A stretch of 64,000 nucleotides of DNA, from contig NZ_WKKF01000001.1 in assembly GCF_009674765.1 (NCBI RefSeq), forward strand, positions 992,001 through 1,056,000, given 5' to 3'. Position 1 is the first letter of the stretch. Each line of letters begins with the position of its first letter. The notes beneath the pieces are model-generated. The model did no database searches and was not told where the DNA came from. It saw only the letters and a list, made by a program, of their open reading frames with translations. Origin of the DNA: Metabacillus idriensis. Its GTDB lineage: Bacteria; Bacillota; Bacilli; Bacillales; Bacillaceae. The position numbers and the translations under genes are program-made. Below, in pieces: positions 25,001 through 33,832 of the stretch.

Positions 25001-26521
25001 TTATGAAATTTCCTTCTCTTCTTTAAATACTTTCAAATCCTTCTCATGTTCAGCAATTAAATCAGCTGTAAGCTGACCTGATAGGGTAACCATCGGAACA
25101 CCGCCGCCTGGATGAGTGGATCCGCCTACAAAATAAAGATTCTCAAGCATGGTGCTTTTGCTCGGGATTTTGAATCCGCCATTTTTCTTGCGGTCTGTTG
25201 CAACACCGTAGATCGATCCGCCATTAGCTCCGTACAGGCGCTCTAAATCGTTTGGAGTAAAGGTATATTCAAACTCAATATGCTTTCTTAAATCAGGAAT
25301 TCCCATGCGCTCAAGCTTTGATAAGATGAGTTCACGGTACGTTTCTTTTCTGAATTCCCAGTTTTCTCCTTCTTTAAGCGGAGGGACATGCGTCAGCACG
25401 AAAAGATTTTCTTTTCCTTCAGGAGCCTGAGCAGGGTCTGATTTTGAAGAGATGCCGACATACACGGTCGGATCGTCCGCAAGCTTGCCTTCATTAAAGA
25501 TTTGCTGAAATTCCTTCTCCGGATTTTCTGAGAAAAAGAAATTGTGATGGGCAAGATTGTCATATGTTCTGTTTACACCGAGCAGCATAACAAGGCCTGA
25601 GACGGTAGGTTCATATTTTTGAAGCTCAGCTGCTTTCTGCTGCGATTGAGGGTTTTCATTTAACAGAGTGCGATACGCAGGAATGGCTTCAAGGTTCGAT
25701 ACAACAAGATCTGCTTCAAGAATTCTTCCATTTTCAAGCTCTACGCCGGAAGCTTTTTTCCCGGTTGTTAGGATGCGCTCCACTTTTGTATTAAGCATGA
25801 TTTCAGCGCCAAGCTCATGAAGAAGCTTATTCATAGCAAGTGCGATTTTATACATGCCCCCCTCGGCATAATGAACGCCAAGTCCAAGCTGTACATGCGT
25901 AAGCTGAGAAAGGACAGCAGGTGCATGGTAGGGCGAGGAGCCAATATACATAATCAGGAAGTTGAAAAGCTGCCTGATTTTTTTATTTTTAAAGTACTTT
26001 CTGGTGACGCCGTCCATTGATTTTAATGGTTCCATCTGCAGCAGTTCTTTCACACTGTGCAGGGACCTAAGATCGTTAAGACCTGAAAGGCTTTTGCTGT
26101 AGAAGCTTTTCATGCTGTACTCATACATTTTACTGCAATACTGCAGGTAATCAAAGAATTCGTTTGCATCTTCCTCTGAAACTTTTTTTAATTCCTCAAG
26201 CATAGCAGGCAAATCGCTTGTTAAATCAATGGTTGTCCCGTCTTCATAGAATGTTCTCCAGCCAGGCTCCACTCTTTTGATGGTAAGATAATCCGCAAGG
26301 CTGCGGCCTGCACTTTTAAACAGTTTTTCAAGCACCCACGGCATCGTCAGAATGGAAGGTCCCGTATCAAACGTATAGCCGAGTCCGCCGCGCATGTTTA
26401 ATTTGCCGCCCACGCGCTCTCCTTTTTCAACAACCGTTACCTCATATCCGTCTGCACAAAGCCTGATAGCTGCAGAGAGGCCTCCAAGTCCGCCTCCAAT
26501 GATAATCACTTTTTTTTTCAA
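25001..26521 (-). CDS. crtP: CrtP/CrtNb-like carotenoid oxygenase (phytoene desaturase family)
   Basis: 506 aa FAD protein; ATG after AAGGAGG at 9 nt. The N-terminal dinucleotide motif is IIIGGGLGGLSAAIRL. The family segment DTGPSILTMPWVLEKLF, then WRTFYEDGTTIDL, AHHNFFFSENP and FVGGSTHPGGGVPMVTLSGQ closely track the staphylococcal CrtP (4,4'-diaponeurosporene oxidase) that I recall, more than CrtN. It would oxidise a terminal methyl of a C30 carotene to aldehyde or acid. It is divergent from the crtQ-crtO pair, with a 145-bp shared promoter region. No crtM or crtN is in the window. Confidence 0.85.
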   Translation of the reverse strand: MKKKVIIIGGGLGGLSAAIRLCADGYEVTVVEKGERVGGKLNMRGGLGYTFDTGPSILTMPWVLEKLFKSAGRSLADYLTIKRVEPGWRTFYEDGTTIDLTSDLPAMLEELKKVSEEDANEFFDYLQYCSKMYEYSMKSFYSKSLSGLNDLRSLHSVKELLQMEPLKSMDGVTRKYFKNKKIRQLFNFLIMYIGSSPYHAPAVLSQLTHVQLGLGVHYAEGGMYKIALAMNKLLHELGAEIMLNTKVERILTTGKKASGVELENGRILEADLVVSNLEAIPAYRTLLNENPQSQQKAAELQKYEPTVSGLVMLLGVNRTYDNLAHHNFFFSENPEKEFQQIFNEGKLADDPTVYVGISSKSDPAQAPEGKENLFVLTHVPPLKEGENWEFRKETYRELILSKLERMGIPDLRKHIEFEYTFTPNDLERLYGANGGSIYGVATDRKKNGGFKIPSKSTMLENLYFVGGSTHPGGGVPMVTLSGQLTADLIAEHEKDLKVFKEEKEIS

Positions 26522-26666
26522 AAGAATGCCTCCTTATGAGATTGTCCTTTCATGTCTAAACTGCAGAATAAGTCTATTCAGCAATCCATTCTTCCCTTTT
26601 CGATTTTTTTCTATAACAAGGAAGCTAGTGGCGCCGGCTAAATTAATAAGAAAGAGTGACGTCTCT

Positions 26667-27770
26667 ATGATTACAATGGCTATCGGAATTCTTACAGGAC
26701 TCATGCTTTTATATAAAATCCCATCACTTCAAAGCGGACAAAATTCAGATCGGCGTGATGCGCTCAGCAATCTGTCTATAATTATTCCTGCAAGAAACGA
26801 AGAAAAAAATATAAGCAGACTCTTAACATCATTGGAAAAAGAAAAGCAGGAGATCGGTGAAATCATGGTTGTAGATGACGGATCCGAAGATAAAACAGCT
26901 GAAATCGCGGCATCTCATGGTGCGAGAGTGATAGCAGCAAAAGAATTGCCGCCTGACTGGCTTGGAAAATCATGGGCCTGCTTTACTGGAGCTGGGCAAG
27001 CAAAAGGAGAATGGCTCATGTTCATCGATGCTGATACTTTCTTTGAACAGAACGGAGCAGCTCAGTCTGCTGCTGCCTTTTTAAAACAGAGAGCAGTAGG
27101 GATTTTGTCTGTTCATCCTTTTCACAGCACATGTAAACCATATGAATCGTTTTCTGCTTTTTTCCACCTTGTAACGTTTGCGGCTACAAGCGCTTTTCAT
27201 ATCCTGCAGGGAAAAGGCAGATCAGCCGGAGGGTTTGGGCAGTGTTTAATTTGTACGAAAAAGGACTACTTTGCCTGGGGCGGGCATGAAGCCATTAAAA
27301 ACAAAGTAGTTGAGAATATGGCATTTGCTGACCATGTTCGTGAACAAGGCGCACCTGTATATTGTGCAAGCGGGAAAGGGGCCATCTCCATGAGAATGTA
27401 TCCTGATGGAGTCATGTCGCTCATCCGCGGCTTCAGCAAGACCTTTGCGAGCGGCGCCAAAGCGACAAAATGGTATGTCCTTTTGCCAATTATCATCTGG
27501 CTGACAGGATGTTTGAGTTTTTTTACAGAAATCGGTGTGCTTTTCAGCAAATGGTGGTTTTTATATGTACTGCTGTATATCGCCGCAGTGCTTCAAATTT
27601 GGATCGCCGTTAAAGAAATCGGCCGTTTTAGCCTTTGGACAGTCTGTTTTTTTCCGGTGCACGCTCTCTTTTTTATGGTTGTTTTTCTTGCATCCCTTTG
27701 GAAAACGTTCGTCAGGAAATCTGCTGACTGGAAAGGACGGAACATTATTGTCCGTGATGATGCAAAATGA
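26667..27770 (+). CDS. crtQ: CrtQ-like 4,4'-diaponeurosporenoate glycosyltransferase
   Basis: 367 aa from the ATG at 26667 (AAGAGTG about 10 nt upstream); the longer frame upstream is antisense to crtP. N-terminal anchor, then IIIPARNEEKN, VVDDGSEDKTAEIA, and the DxD motif FIDADT. C-terminal features shared with staphylococcal CrtQ are GGHEAIKN, SMRMYPDGV, three membrane helices, and the final DWKGR. It would glycosylate the carboxyl group of a C30 carotenoid acid at the membrane. Its stop overlaps the crtO start by 4 nt (ATGA). Confidence 0.87.
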   Translation: MITMAIGILTGLMLLYKIPSLQSGQNSDRRDALSNLSIIIPARNEEKNISRLLTSLEKEKQEIGEIMVVDDGSEDKTAEIAASHGARVIAAKELPPDWLGKSWACFTGAGQAKGEWLMFIDADTFFEQNGAAQSAAAFLKQRAVGILSVHPFHSTCKPYESFSAFFHLVTFAATSAFHILQGKGRSAGGFGQCLICTKKDYFAWGGHEAIKNKVVENMAFADHVREQGAPVYCASGKGAISMRMYPDGVMSLIRGFSKTFASGAKATKWYVLLPIIIWLTGCLSFFTEIGVLFSKWWFLYVLLYIAAVLQIWIAVKEIGRFSLWTVCFFPVHALFFMVVFLASLWKTFVRKSADWKGRNIIVRDDAK

Positions 27771-28300
27771 TTGAATTGACTAATGGGGCTGCTCTATTTC
27801 TTAATATAGCTGTCTGGCTCTTGATTCATCTTTCCGTTTCGTTTTTTTCTGTAAGAATGAGTGAGATGTTCATAGGAAAGTTTAACGGGATATTTGCATC
27901 ATTCAGTTGGGAGCGGTCAGGCATATTCTATGAAAAAGTCCAAATTAGAAAATGGAAGGACCGTCTGCCTGAAGCGGGGCATCTGTTTAAAGGCGGTTTT
28001 TCAAAAAAAACTCTGACAGGAAAGCGCCGGTCCGAGTTGGAGAGGTTTCTTCATGAAACAAAAAGGGGAGAGTTATCACACTGGCTGCAGCTAATGCCTT
28101 GTCTTTTCTTTTTTATTTGGAATACGCCTGCAGCCGGCTTATTTAATGTCCTGTATGCTTTCGTGTTTAATAGTCCGTTTATTTTGATTCAGCGCTATAA
28201 CCGAATCAGACTGAGACGGGTTCTGCAAAAGAAAAAAGCCGGACGCATTTCTGAAGAAGTCCGTCACTCTTCTTTAAGTTCTGATGAATTTGGCGTATGA
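27767..28300 (+). CDS. crtO: CrtO-like glycosyl-carotenoid acyltransferase
   Basis: 177 aa, ATGA overlap with crtQ. Two N-terminal and one or two central hydrophobic segments are present. The motifs KWKDRLPEAG, ETKRGELSHWL and NSPFILIQRYNRIRL match the small staphylococcal CrtO acyltransferase, which adds a fatty acyl chain to the C6 of the glucose in staphyloxanthin. Length is close to the roughly 165 aa of that family. Together with crtP and crtQ this indicates an acylated glycosyl C30 carotenoid, as known from yellow-orange Bacillus isolates. Confidence 0.87.
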   Translation: MIELTNGAALFLNIAVWLLIHLSVSFFSVRMSEMFIGKFNGIFASFSWERSGIFYEKVQIRKWKDRLPEAGHLFKGGFSKKTLTGKRRSELERFLHETKRGELSHWLQLMPCLFFFIWNTPAAGLFNVLYAFVFNSPFILIQRYNRIRLRRVLQKKKAGRISEEVRHSSLSSDEFGV

Positions 28301-28336
28301 TAGAGAGGACTTATGCAAAAGAAGGAGAGAGATTGC

Positions 28337-29440
28337 ATGCAAAAAGCAAGATTAACTAAGCTTACTGACTGGCTGAAGCAGCAGGATACAGATGCTGCGT
28401 TTATTTCATCAACAGAAAACATTTTCTACTTAACGAACTTTCACACAAATCCCCATGAAAGACTGATGGGTTTATTTGTTTTTAAAGAAGAAGAGCCGTT
28501 TTTTATCTGCCCGGGAATGGAAGTTTCACAAGCGAAAGCTGCAGGTTTTGACGGAGAAATTATCGGATATGCCGATCACGAAAATCCATGGGACAAAGTA
28601 AAAGATGCCATTGCTAAAAGAGGGCAGCAGGACGTGCAAAAAGCAGCGGTTGAAAAAGAACTTCTATCCTTTGCCCGCGCGGAGCAGCTTCAAACCATAC
28701 TGGCTGGGGCAGAACTTGTTTCAGCGGAGGAAATCATGAATCAATTGCGTCTAATTAAAGACGATAAAGAGCTTCAGATTTTAAAGCAGGCAGCAGCGCT
28801 TGCAGATTTCGGCGTTGAGGCAGGCGTTCAGGCTTTACAATCAGGCGTCAGCGAAATGGACGTTCTTGCAAAAATCGAATATGAACTAAAACGTAAAGGA
28901 ATTCGCGAAATGTCCTTTTCTACGATGGTTCTGTTCGGTGAAAAATCAGGGCAGCCGCATGGCAATCCTGGCTTGACTTCCTTAAAATCAGGAGACTTTG
29001 TTTTATTTGATCTTGGTGTAGTGCTTGATGGCTACTGCTCAGATATTACACGTACGTTTGCTTATCAATCAATCAGTGATAAGCAAAAAGAAATCTATGA
29101 TACCGTGCTCGAAGCTCAATTAAAAGCACTGGATGCAAGCAAACCAGGCGAGAGAATCGGGGAATTGGATCAAATTGCCCGCGATGTTATCACAAATGCA
29201 GGTTACGGCGATTACTTCCCTCACCGGTTAGGACATGGCCTTGGTATTAGCGTGCATGAATTCCCGTCCATGAGCCATACGAACAATGACCTTCTTCAAG
29301 AAGGCATGGTTTATACAATTGAACCAGGCATCTATGTTCCTGAAATCGGCGGCGTCCGCATAGAAGATGACGTCTACATTACGAAAAACGGGCATGAAAC
29401 ATTGACAAAGTTCCCTAAAGAGCTACAAATCATTAAATAG
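28337..29440 (+). CDS. ykvY: Xaa-Pro dipeptidase (YkvY-like, M24 family)
   Basis: 367 aa from the ATG at 28337, preceded by AAGGAGAGAGATTGC; the earlier ATG at 28313 has no site. N-terminal creatinase domain, C-terminal pita-bread fold with metal ligands: Asp in LFDLGVVLDGY, Asp in CSDITRTF, His in HRLGHGLGISVHE, Glu in IEPGIY, and Glu in VRIEDD. It cleaves dipeptides with C-terminal proline in the cytoplasm. In B. subtilis ykvY follows zosA; here about 9.6 kb with the carotenoid genes intervene. Confidence 0.92.
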   Translation: MQKARLTKLTDWLKQQDTDAAFISSTENIFYLTNFHTNPHERLMGLFVFKEEEPFFICPGMEVSQAKAAGFDGEIIGYADHENPWDKVKDAIAKRGQQDVQKAAVEKELLSFARAEQLQTILAGAELVSAEEIMNQLRLIKDDKELQILKQAAALADFGVEAGVQALQSGVSEMDVLAKIEYELKRKGIREMSFSTMVLFGEKSGQPHGNPGLTSLKSGDFVLFDLGVVLDGYCSDITRTFAYQSISDKQKEIYDTVLEAQLKALDASKPGERIGELDQIARDVITNAGYGDYFPHRLGHGLGISVHEFPSMSHTNNDLLQEGMVYTIEPGIYVPEIGGVRIEDDVYITKNGHETLTKFPKELQIIK

Positions 29441-29462
29441 AGAGAAAATAAATAAACATCGA

Positions 29463-29503
29463 TTCAAACCGCACATGCAAGAATATCGTGCGGTTTGATT
29501 TTT
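29463..29503 (+). terminator. terminator of ykvY
   Basis: TCAAACCGCAC pairs with GTGCGGTTTGA, followed by TTTTT. Confidence 0.88.
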
Positions 29504-29527
29504 GAGGAATAAAAGGGGATAAAGAAA

Positions 29528-30376
29528 ATGAAAAATTGGTTCCTGCTGTTTTTGGCAGCCTTTATGTTAACAGCCTGTTCAGAAACAACAATGGATGAAA
29601 CTCCTGCTGAAAACGAAAAGAAGAATTCAGCTTCACAAGAAAATCGTCCTAATGAGGATGAAGCTAGGAATGAAAAAGAGAATTCAGCCTCACATGAAGA
29701 GAACAAAACTGAGGAAGCAGCTGCTGAAAATGAAAATTTCATTCCTGCCAAGGTAGTCAGGGTCATCGATGGCGATACAGTCAAAGTGCTTGTGGACGGA
29801 AAAGAAGAGACGCTCCGCCTGCTGCTTATCGACACACCTGAAACGGTTCATCCCAATAAACCTGTCCAGCCGTTTGGACCTGAAGCAAGCAGCTTTGCAA
29901 AAAACACGCTTTCGGGCAAAGAGGTGAAGCTTGAACTTGACATAGGGGAAAGAGATAAATATGGAAGGCTGCTTGTCTATCTTCATGTAGACGGCAAGAT
30001 GTTTAATAAACTCCTGATCGAAAAAGGGCTTGCGCGTGTGGGATATGTTTATGCGCCAAATACGAAGCATGTGGATGAGTTTTATGAGCTTCAAAAAGCT
30101 GCCCAGAAAAAGGAGATAGGAATCTGGAGCATTGAAAATTACGCAACAGAGGACGAAGGCTTTAACGACGGGGAAGAAAAAGCAGAAGTTCCAAAAGAAG
30201 AAGCTCCAAAAGAAGAACCAGCCGGAGCCTGCACGATTAAAGGAAATGTTTCTTCATCAGGAGACAAGATTTATCATATGCCTGAAGGACAATATTATGA
30301 TGTAACAAAAGAAGAAGAAATGTTCTGTTCCGAGGAAGAAGCAGTTGGAGCTGGATACAGAGCATCTAAAAGATAA
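29528..30376 (+). CDS. lipoprotein thermonuclease (SNase) with C-terminal sunset-like domain
   Basis: 282 aa; ATG after AAAGGGGATAAAGAAA. Lipobox LTAC puts the lipidated Cys at 17. A low-complexity acidic linker with two near repeats (KNSASQEN, ENSASHEEN) precedes the staphylococcal-nuclease domain (about residues 72-205), with RVIDGDT, LLLIDTPE and the catalytic Arg in ERDKYGR. A Glu/Pro/Lys linker leads to a C-terminal CTIKGN...GDKIYHMPEGQYYD module seen in other exported nucleases. Ca2+-dependent degradation of extracellular DNA or RNA at the cell surface is inferred. Confidence 0.9.
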   Translation: MKNWFLLFLAAFMLTACSETTMDETPAENEKKNSASQENRPNEDEARNEKENSASHEENKTEEAAAENENFIPAKVVRVIDGDTVKVLVDGKEETLRLLLIDTPETVHPNKPVQPFGPEASSFAKNTLSGKEVKLELDIGERDKYGRLLVYLHVDGKMFNKLLIEKGLARVGYVYAPNTKHVDEFYELQKAAQKKEIGIWSIENYATEDEGFNDGEEKAEVPKEEAPKEEPAGACTIKGNVSSSGDKIYHMPEGQYYDVTKEEEMFCSEEEAVGAGYRASKR

Positions 30377-30403
30377 AAGCGGGAGATGCCCCCGCTTTTT
30401 TTT
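30375..30403. terminator. terminator between the convergent nuclease and EAL genes
   Basis: AAAGCGGG pairs with CCCGCTTT, with eight T residues on the plus side. Confidence 0.88.
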
Positions 30404-31421
30404 ATATGGCTCTTACCAGGTGTTCAGCCGGTTTCAATGCAGGCTTTCCAAACAAATATCCCTGAACAAAATCGATGCCGAGCTCCTTTAGGAATTCAAA
30501 TTCTTCTTCTTTTTCAACACCCTCGCCGAGAACTTGAATATTCAATTTGCGGCCAAGGTTTATGACGTTTGCTAGAAAATCATGTTTCTCAAGGTTTTCA
30601 TGGCAATCCGAAATGTAATTTCGGTCGATTTTCACAAAATCCGGATGAAGCTCACGCAAAATTTCAAGTGTTGCAAACCCCGCGCCAAGGTCATCAAGAG
30701 CTACTTTCATTCCATTCTTGCGGTATGCATCAAGGATGTTTTTCAAATGGTTCATATCCTCAATTTTTTCTGTTTCCACAACCTCAAATACTAGATCTTC
30801 TGGTGAGACATCGTATTTTTTCACAATATCAAATGTGTGTTTCAGGCAATATTCCGGATTATAAATGGTAGATGGGAGAAAGTTGATAAAACTCTTAATT
30901 CCAGCCGGAATTTGGTTGACTCGGGCCTTAATGGCAGCTTCTCTCGCTTTTTTATCCAAGGCAGACTGCATATTCGTTTTCTGGGCAGTCTGAAAAAGGT
31001 GATACGGAGAAATTTCCTGATCCGCAGATCTGAGCAGCGATTCATACCCGTAAAGCTCCCCAGACTGAGCATGTAAGATTGGCTGAAGATGACTGACAAA
31101 TGCACCCGTCTGAATTAGATTTACGGTTTCCTCATTCAGGACATGCTGATAGATGACTTGTAAGGGATGAAATTGGTAGGGAGCAGGATCTTTTACCTTA
31201 TGAAGGGCAGCATCCACTTGTCTGGCAGTAAATAAAAGGTTCACTTTCATCAATGTTTCCTTTAGTTGATTCTTTGAAGAATAAAGGAAACGAACGAACC
31301 TGTCTGCTGATAGATAAAACCCCATTTGAAATAACTCATCTGAAGCATCAGCAGTCCTCAATGTTAAGAAGCCAGTTTCGTAAACGGTGAATGATTGATA
31401 ACAAAATGAACAAGCTTCCAT
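30402..31421 (-). CDS. EAL-domain cyclic-di-GMP phosphodiesterase
   Basis: 339 aa from the ATG at 31421, with AGAGGCG about 10 nt upstream. The first 95 residues are a separate domain that begins MEACSFC, giving a CxxC pair. The EAL domain follows: YGYESLLR (the EAL motif as ESL), SFINFLPS (Asn ligand), FEVVETEKI, LDDLGAGFA, FVKIDRNYI (catalytic Lys) and EGVE...QGYLFGKP. All usual metal and catalytic residues appear present, so hydrolysis of c-di-GMP to pGpG is likely. Divergent from a chemoreceptor gene, which suggests a motility link. Confidence 0.88.
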   Translation of the reverse strand: MEACSFCYQSFTVYETGFLTLRTADASDELFQMGFYLSADRFVRFLYSSKNQLKETLMKVNLLFTARQVDAALHKVKDPAPYQFHPLQVIYQHVLNEETVNLIQTGAFVSHLQPILHAQSGELYGYESLLRSADQEISPYHLFQTAQKTNMQSALDKKAREAAIKARVNQIPAGIKSFINFLPSTIYNPEYCLKHTFDIVKKYDVSPEDLVFEVVETEKIEDMNHLKNILDAYRKNGMKVALDDLGAGFATLEILRELHPDFVKIDRNYISDCHENLEKHDFLANVINLGRKLNIQVLGEGVEKEEEFEFLKELGIDFVQGYLFGKPALKPAEHLVRAI

Positions 31422-31520
31422 TGAAATATCGCCTCTTTTGAAAAATAATAAATCTATCATATCAAAATTTTAACAGAATATGAATAAATATACCTATATT
31501 TAAAGGATGTGGAATGATAG

Positions 31521-31547
31521 TAAACATTTACTAGATTTTGTCGATAA
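31521..31547 (+). promoter_or_regulatory. SigD promoter of the chemoreceptor gene
   Basis: TAAA at 31521, a 15-nt spacer and GTCGATAA at 31540-31547 differ from the SigD consensus TAAA-N15-GCCGATAA by one base. It lies 33 nt before the ATG. Confidence 0.8.
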
Positions 31548-31579
31548 TACTCTTAGAAAAAGATAAAAGGGGTATCGAA

Positions 31580-33292
31580 ATGAAAAAATTTGTGAGTGTG
31601 TGGAGGAATATTAAAATCGGCTGGAAATTCAGCTTTTCTGTTTTTATTTGTATTTTACTTTTTGCGATCTCAACAATGGTAACGTTTGCACAGTTGGGCG
31701 GTCTCAATGATCAACTATCTAAAATGGATCAGCTGAGCAGCACCGCCGGAAAAATGACAGAAATAGGTTCCATTTTTCTTGCAATGGATAACGCGATTGC
31801 AGATTATATCATTCATCCAACCGAAGAAAATAAGGAGGCATACCTTGAAATACGGAAAACCCTGCTTCAAGCTGGCGAAGACAGCAAAAAGGAATTTAAT
31901 GATGCAGAGGAAACTGCACTGTTTCTAAAATTAGTTCAAAATGATAAAATGCTGAACGATCTCTTTTACATTACGGTCATTCCGGCGGTTGAACAAAAAA
32001 ATACTCAGATACTGAGCGGGGTCAGAGAACGGGCAAAGGTTCTCAGTGATGAAACAATTGCCGCGCTTGATGAACTCCGGGACATGAAAATGAAAGAGCG
32101 GAACGATTCTGTTCATGAGTCCCGGGAGTATATGGCACAAATCGCGTTCACGCTGATCGCCGCCCTGATTGGATCGATTTTGATTTCAGCGGCGATTACA
32201 CTGCTTATTCAGAAATTAATCATGATGCATATAAAGCGTGTGATTGATTTTTCTAAAGAAGTCGCGTCCGGGAATCTCTCATCAGCGGATATGGAGTATG
32301 GCGGCCGGGATGAAATCGGCCAGCTTACTGATTCTCAAAACAATTTGAAAAATAAAATGAAAGCTATGGTCATGCATATAAAAGAGACTTCTAAGGAACT
32401 TCAAGCAAGGAGTGCTCAGCTTAACAAAACCTCATCTGAAGTGAACGAAGGAAGTCAGCACGTATCCGCAACGATGCAGGAGCTTGCAGCCGGCTCATCC
32501 GCGCAATCTCATGCATCTTCAGATATTGCCGCGCAAATGGAGGACTTCTCAAAACAAATCGAAAAAGCAAATGAAGAAGGAAGTTCTATGAGGCAATCAT
32601 CAGAACAAGTATTGCAGCTTGTTGCTTCAGGATCCCATCAAATGGAGTCTTCTGTTATCCACATGGATGAAATCATGAAGGTGATGGATTCTTCCGTACG
32701 GGAGGTCTTGATTTTAGAAGAAAAAACAAATGAGATTGCATCGCTTGTAACGGTCATCGAACAAATTGCCGATCAGACCAATTTACTTGCTTTAAACGCA
32801 GCCATAGAAGCTGCCAGAGTCGGAGAGCATGGAAGAGGATTTGCAGTAGTTGCGGATGAAGTCAGGAAATTGGCAATTGGGGTAACGTCATCAATCACGG
32901 ATATCACTAAAATTGTTGATGAGTTTAAGAACCTTTCAAAACACGTTGCCAAAACACTTGGCAGCGGACAAATAAGAGTGAAAGATTCTACACATTCCAT
33001 TCACCTGACAGGTCAGTCTTTTCAGCAAATCAGTCAATCCATTCAACAGCTTGATGAGAGAATTGCAAATGTGGGCGAGCATGTCAATACGATAGCGGAC
33101 GGTATGGCACTAGTGAACAGGGCTGTAGAAGAAGTGGCTGCCGTTTCAGAGGAATCAGCTGCAGGAATAGAAGAAGTTTCTGCCTCCGTTCATCAATCTT
33201 CCGTAAGAATCAGGGATGTTGCAGACTCCTCAAAAATGTTAAAAGATTTATCGGATGATCTCACGAAGCTTGTTGGCGCATTCCGCATTTAA
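31580..33292 (+). CDS. methyl-accepting chemotaxis protein
   Basis: 570 aa; ATG after AAAAGGGGTATCG. TM1 is about residues 17-37, then an extracytoplasmic four-helix-bundle type sensor of about 150 residues, TM2 about 192-215 and a HAMP domain. Two methylation helices rich in Gln/Glu/Ala flank the signalling tip ([29 protein letters not shown] split into the usual hairpin). The ligand is unknown. The SigD promoter places it in the motility regulon. Confidence 0.93.
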   Translation: MKKFVSVWRNIKIGWKFSFSVFICILLFAISTMVTFAQLGGLNDQLSKMDQLSSTAGKMTEIGSIFLAMDNAIADYIIHPTEENKEAYLEIRKTLLQAGEDSKKEFNDAEETALFLKLVQNDKMLNDLFYITVIPAVEQKNTQILSGVRERAKVLSDETIAALDELRDMKMKERNDSVHESREYMAQIAFTLIAALIGSILISAAITLLIQKLIMMHIKRVIDFSKEVASGNLSSADMEYGGRDEIGQLTDSQNNLKNKMKAMVMHIKETSKELQARSAQLNKTSSEVNEGSQHVSATMQELAAGSSAQSHASSDIAAQMEDFSKQIEKANEEGSSMRQSSEQVLQLVASGSHQMESSVIHMDEIMKVMDSSVREVLILEEKTNEIASLVTVIEQIADQTNLLALNAAIEAARVGEHGRGFAVVADEVRKLAIGVTSSITDITKIVDEFKNLSKHVAKTLGSGQIRVKDSTHSIHLTGQSFQQISQSIQQLDERIANVGEHVNTIADGMALVNRAVEEVAAVSEESAAGIEEVSASVHQSSVRIRDVADSSKMLKDLSDDLTKLVGAFRI

Positions 33293-33301
33293 TAGATGAC
33301 C

Positions 33302-33336
33302 TAAAAACCGAATCACATTCTGATTCGGTTTTTTTG
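33302..33336 (+). terminator. terminator of the chemoreceptor gene
   Basis: AAACCGAATCA pairs with TGATTCGGTTT, followed by T residues. Confidence 0.9.
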
Positions 33337-33392
33337 ATGCTGTTTAAGGTGAAATTTCAGTCAATTGCGGCAATCTGGGAGAAAGCAGTATT

Positions 33393-33509
33393 TTAGACAG
33401 AGTGAAAATGAATAACAGCAAACAAGATGAGAAAAACGCATAGAAGACATTTTTTTATTTGTACTGGAAAATATTTCAGTTTCTAAATCCAATAAATCCA
33501 TTCATCCAT
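33393..33509 (-). pseudogene. possible broken small membrane-protein gene with in-frame TAG
   Basis: On the minus strand the ATG at 33509 is preceded by a fine ribosome binding site (CGGAGGAAACAG). It reads MDEWIYWI, then a TAG at 33483-33485, then KLKYFPVQIKKC and a hydrophobic stretch LLCVFLILFAVIHFHSV ending at a TAA at 33393. Basic-plus-helix composition looks like a small membrane protein interrupted by one stop. It could equally be an 8-residue leader followed by chance frame. Family not recognised. Confidence 0.35.
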
Positions 33510-33585
33510 AACGCTGTTTCCTCCGTTTACCTTCTAACAGCATATTGCTACTTGAAACAATGTGGAAGGCATAGCATGATTTAAC

Positions 33586-33790
33586 TAGGCTCTTTTCGCA
33601 GACTTTGTTGATTTTACGCTGAATATTGAAAACCATAAGTGGATCTACGCTGCAGGAACTTGACTCCTGCGGGTAAATAGAAGGAAATGGGAGACCCCGC
33701 AGGCATGCCGAGGAGGCTCCCAGCCGGACCGCGGAAAGCAAGTTCATGCAGCGGAAAGCAACGGACAAAATTTATAATCGAAAACAGCCT
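33586..33790. repeat. repeat family A, long copy 3
   Basis: Begins TAGGCTCTTTTCGCA and ends ATCGAAAACAGCCT. It contains AGGAACTTGACTCCTGCGGG, CCGCGGAAAGCAAGTTC and GCGGAAAGCAACGGAC, in opposite orientation to copy 1. It ends 43 bp before the start codon of the solute-binding lipoprotein gene. Confidence 0.8.
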
Positions 33791-33832
33791 TTAACTCTTT
33801 ACAAAATGAAAAAGTTAATACAGGAGGATACC

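Noticed and set aside
26394-26666. N-terminal extension of the crtQ-like protein
   Set aside because: It is antisense to the crtP-like gene; the family N-terminus starts near 26667.
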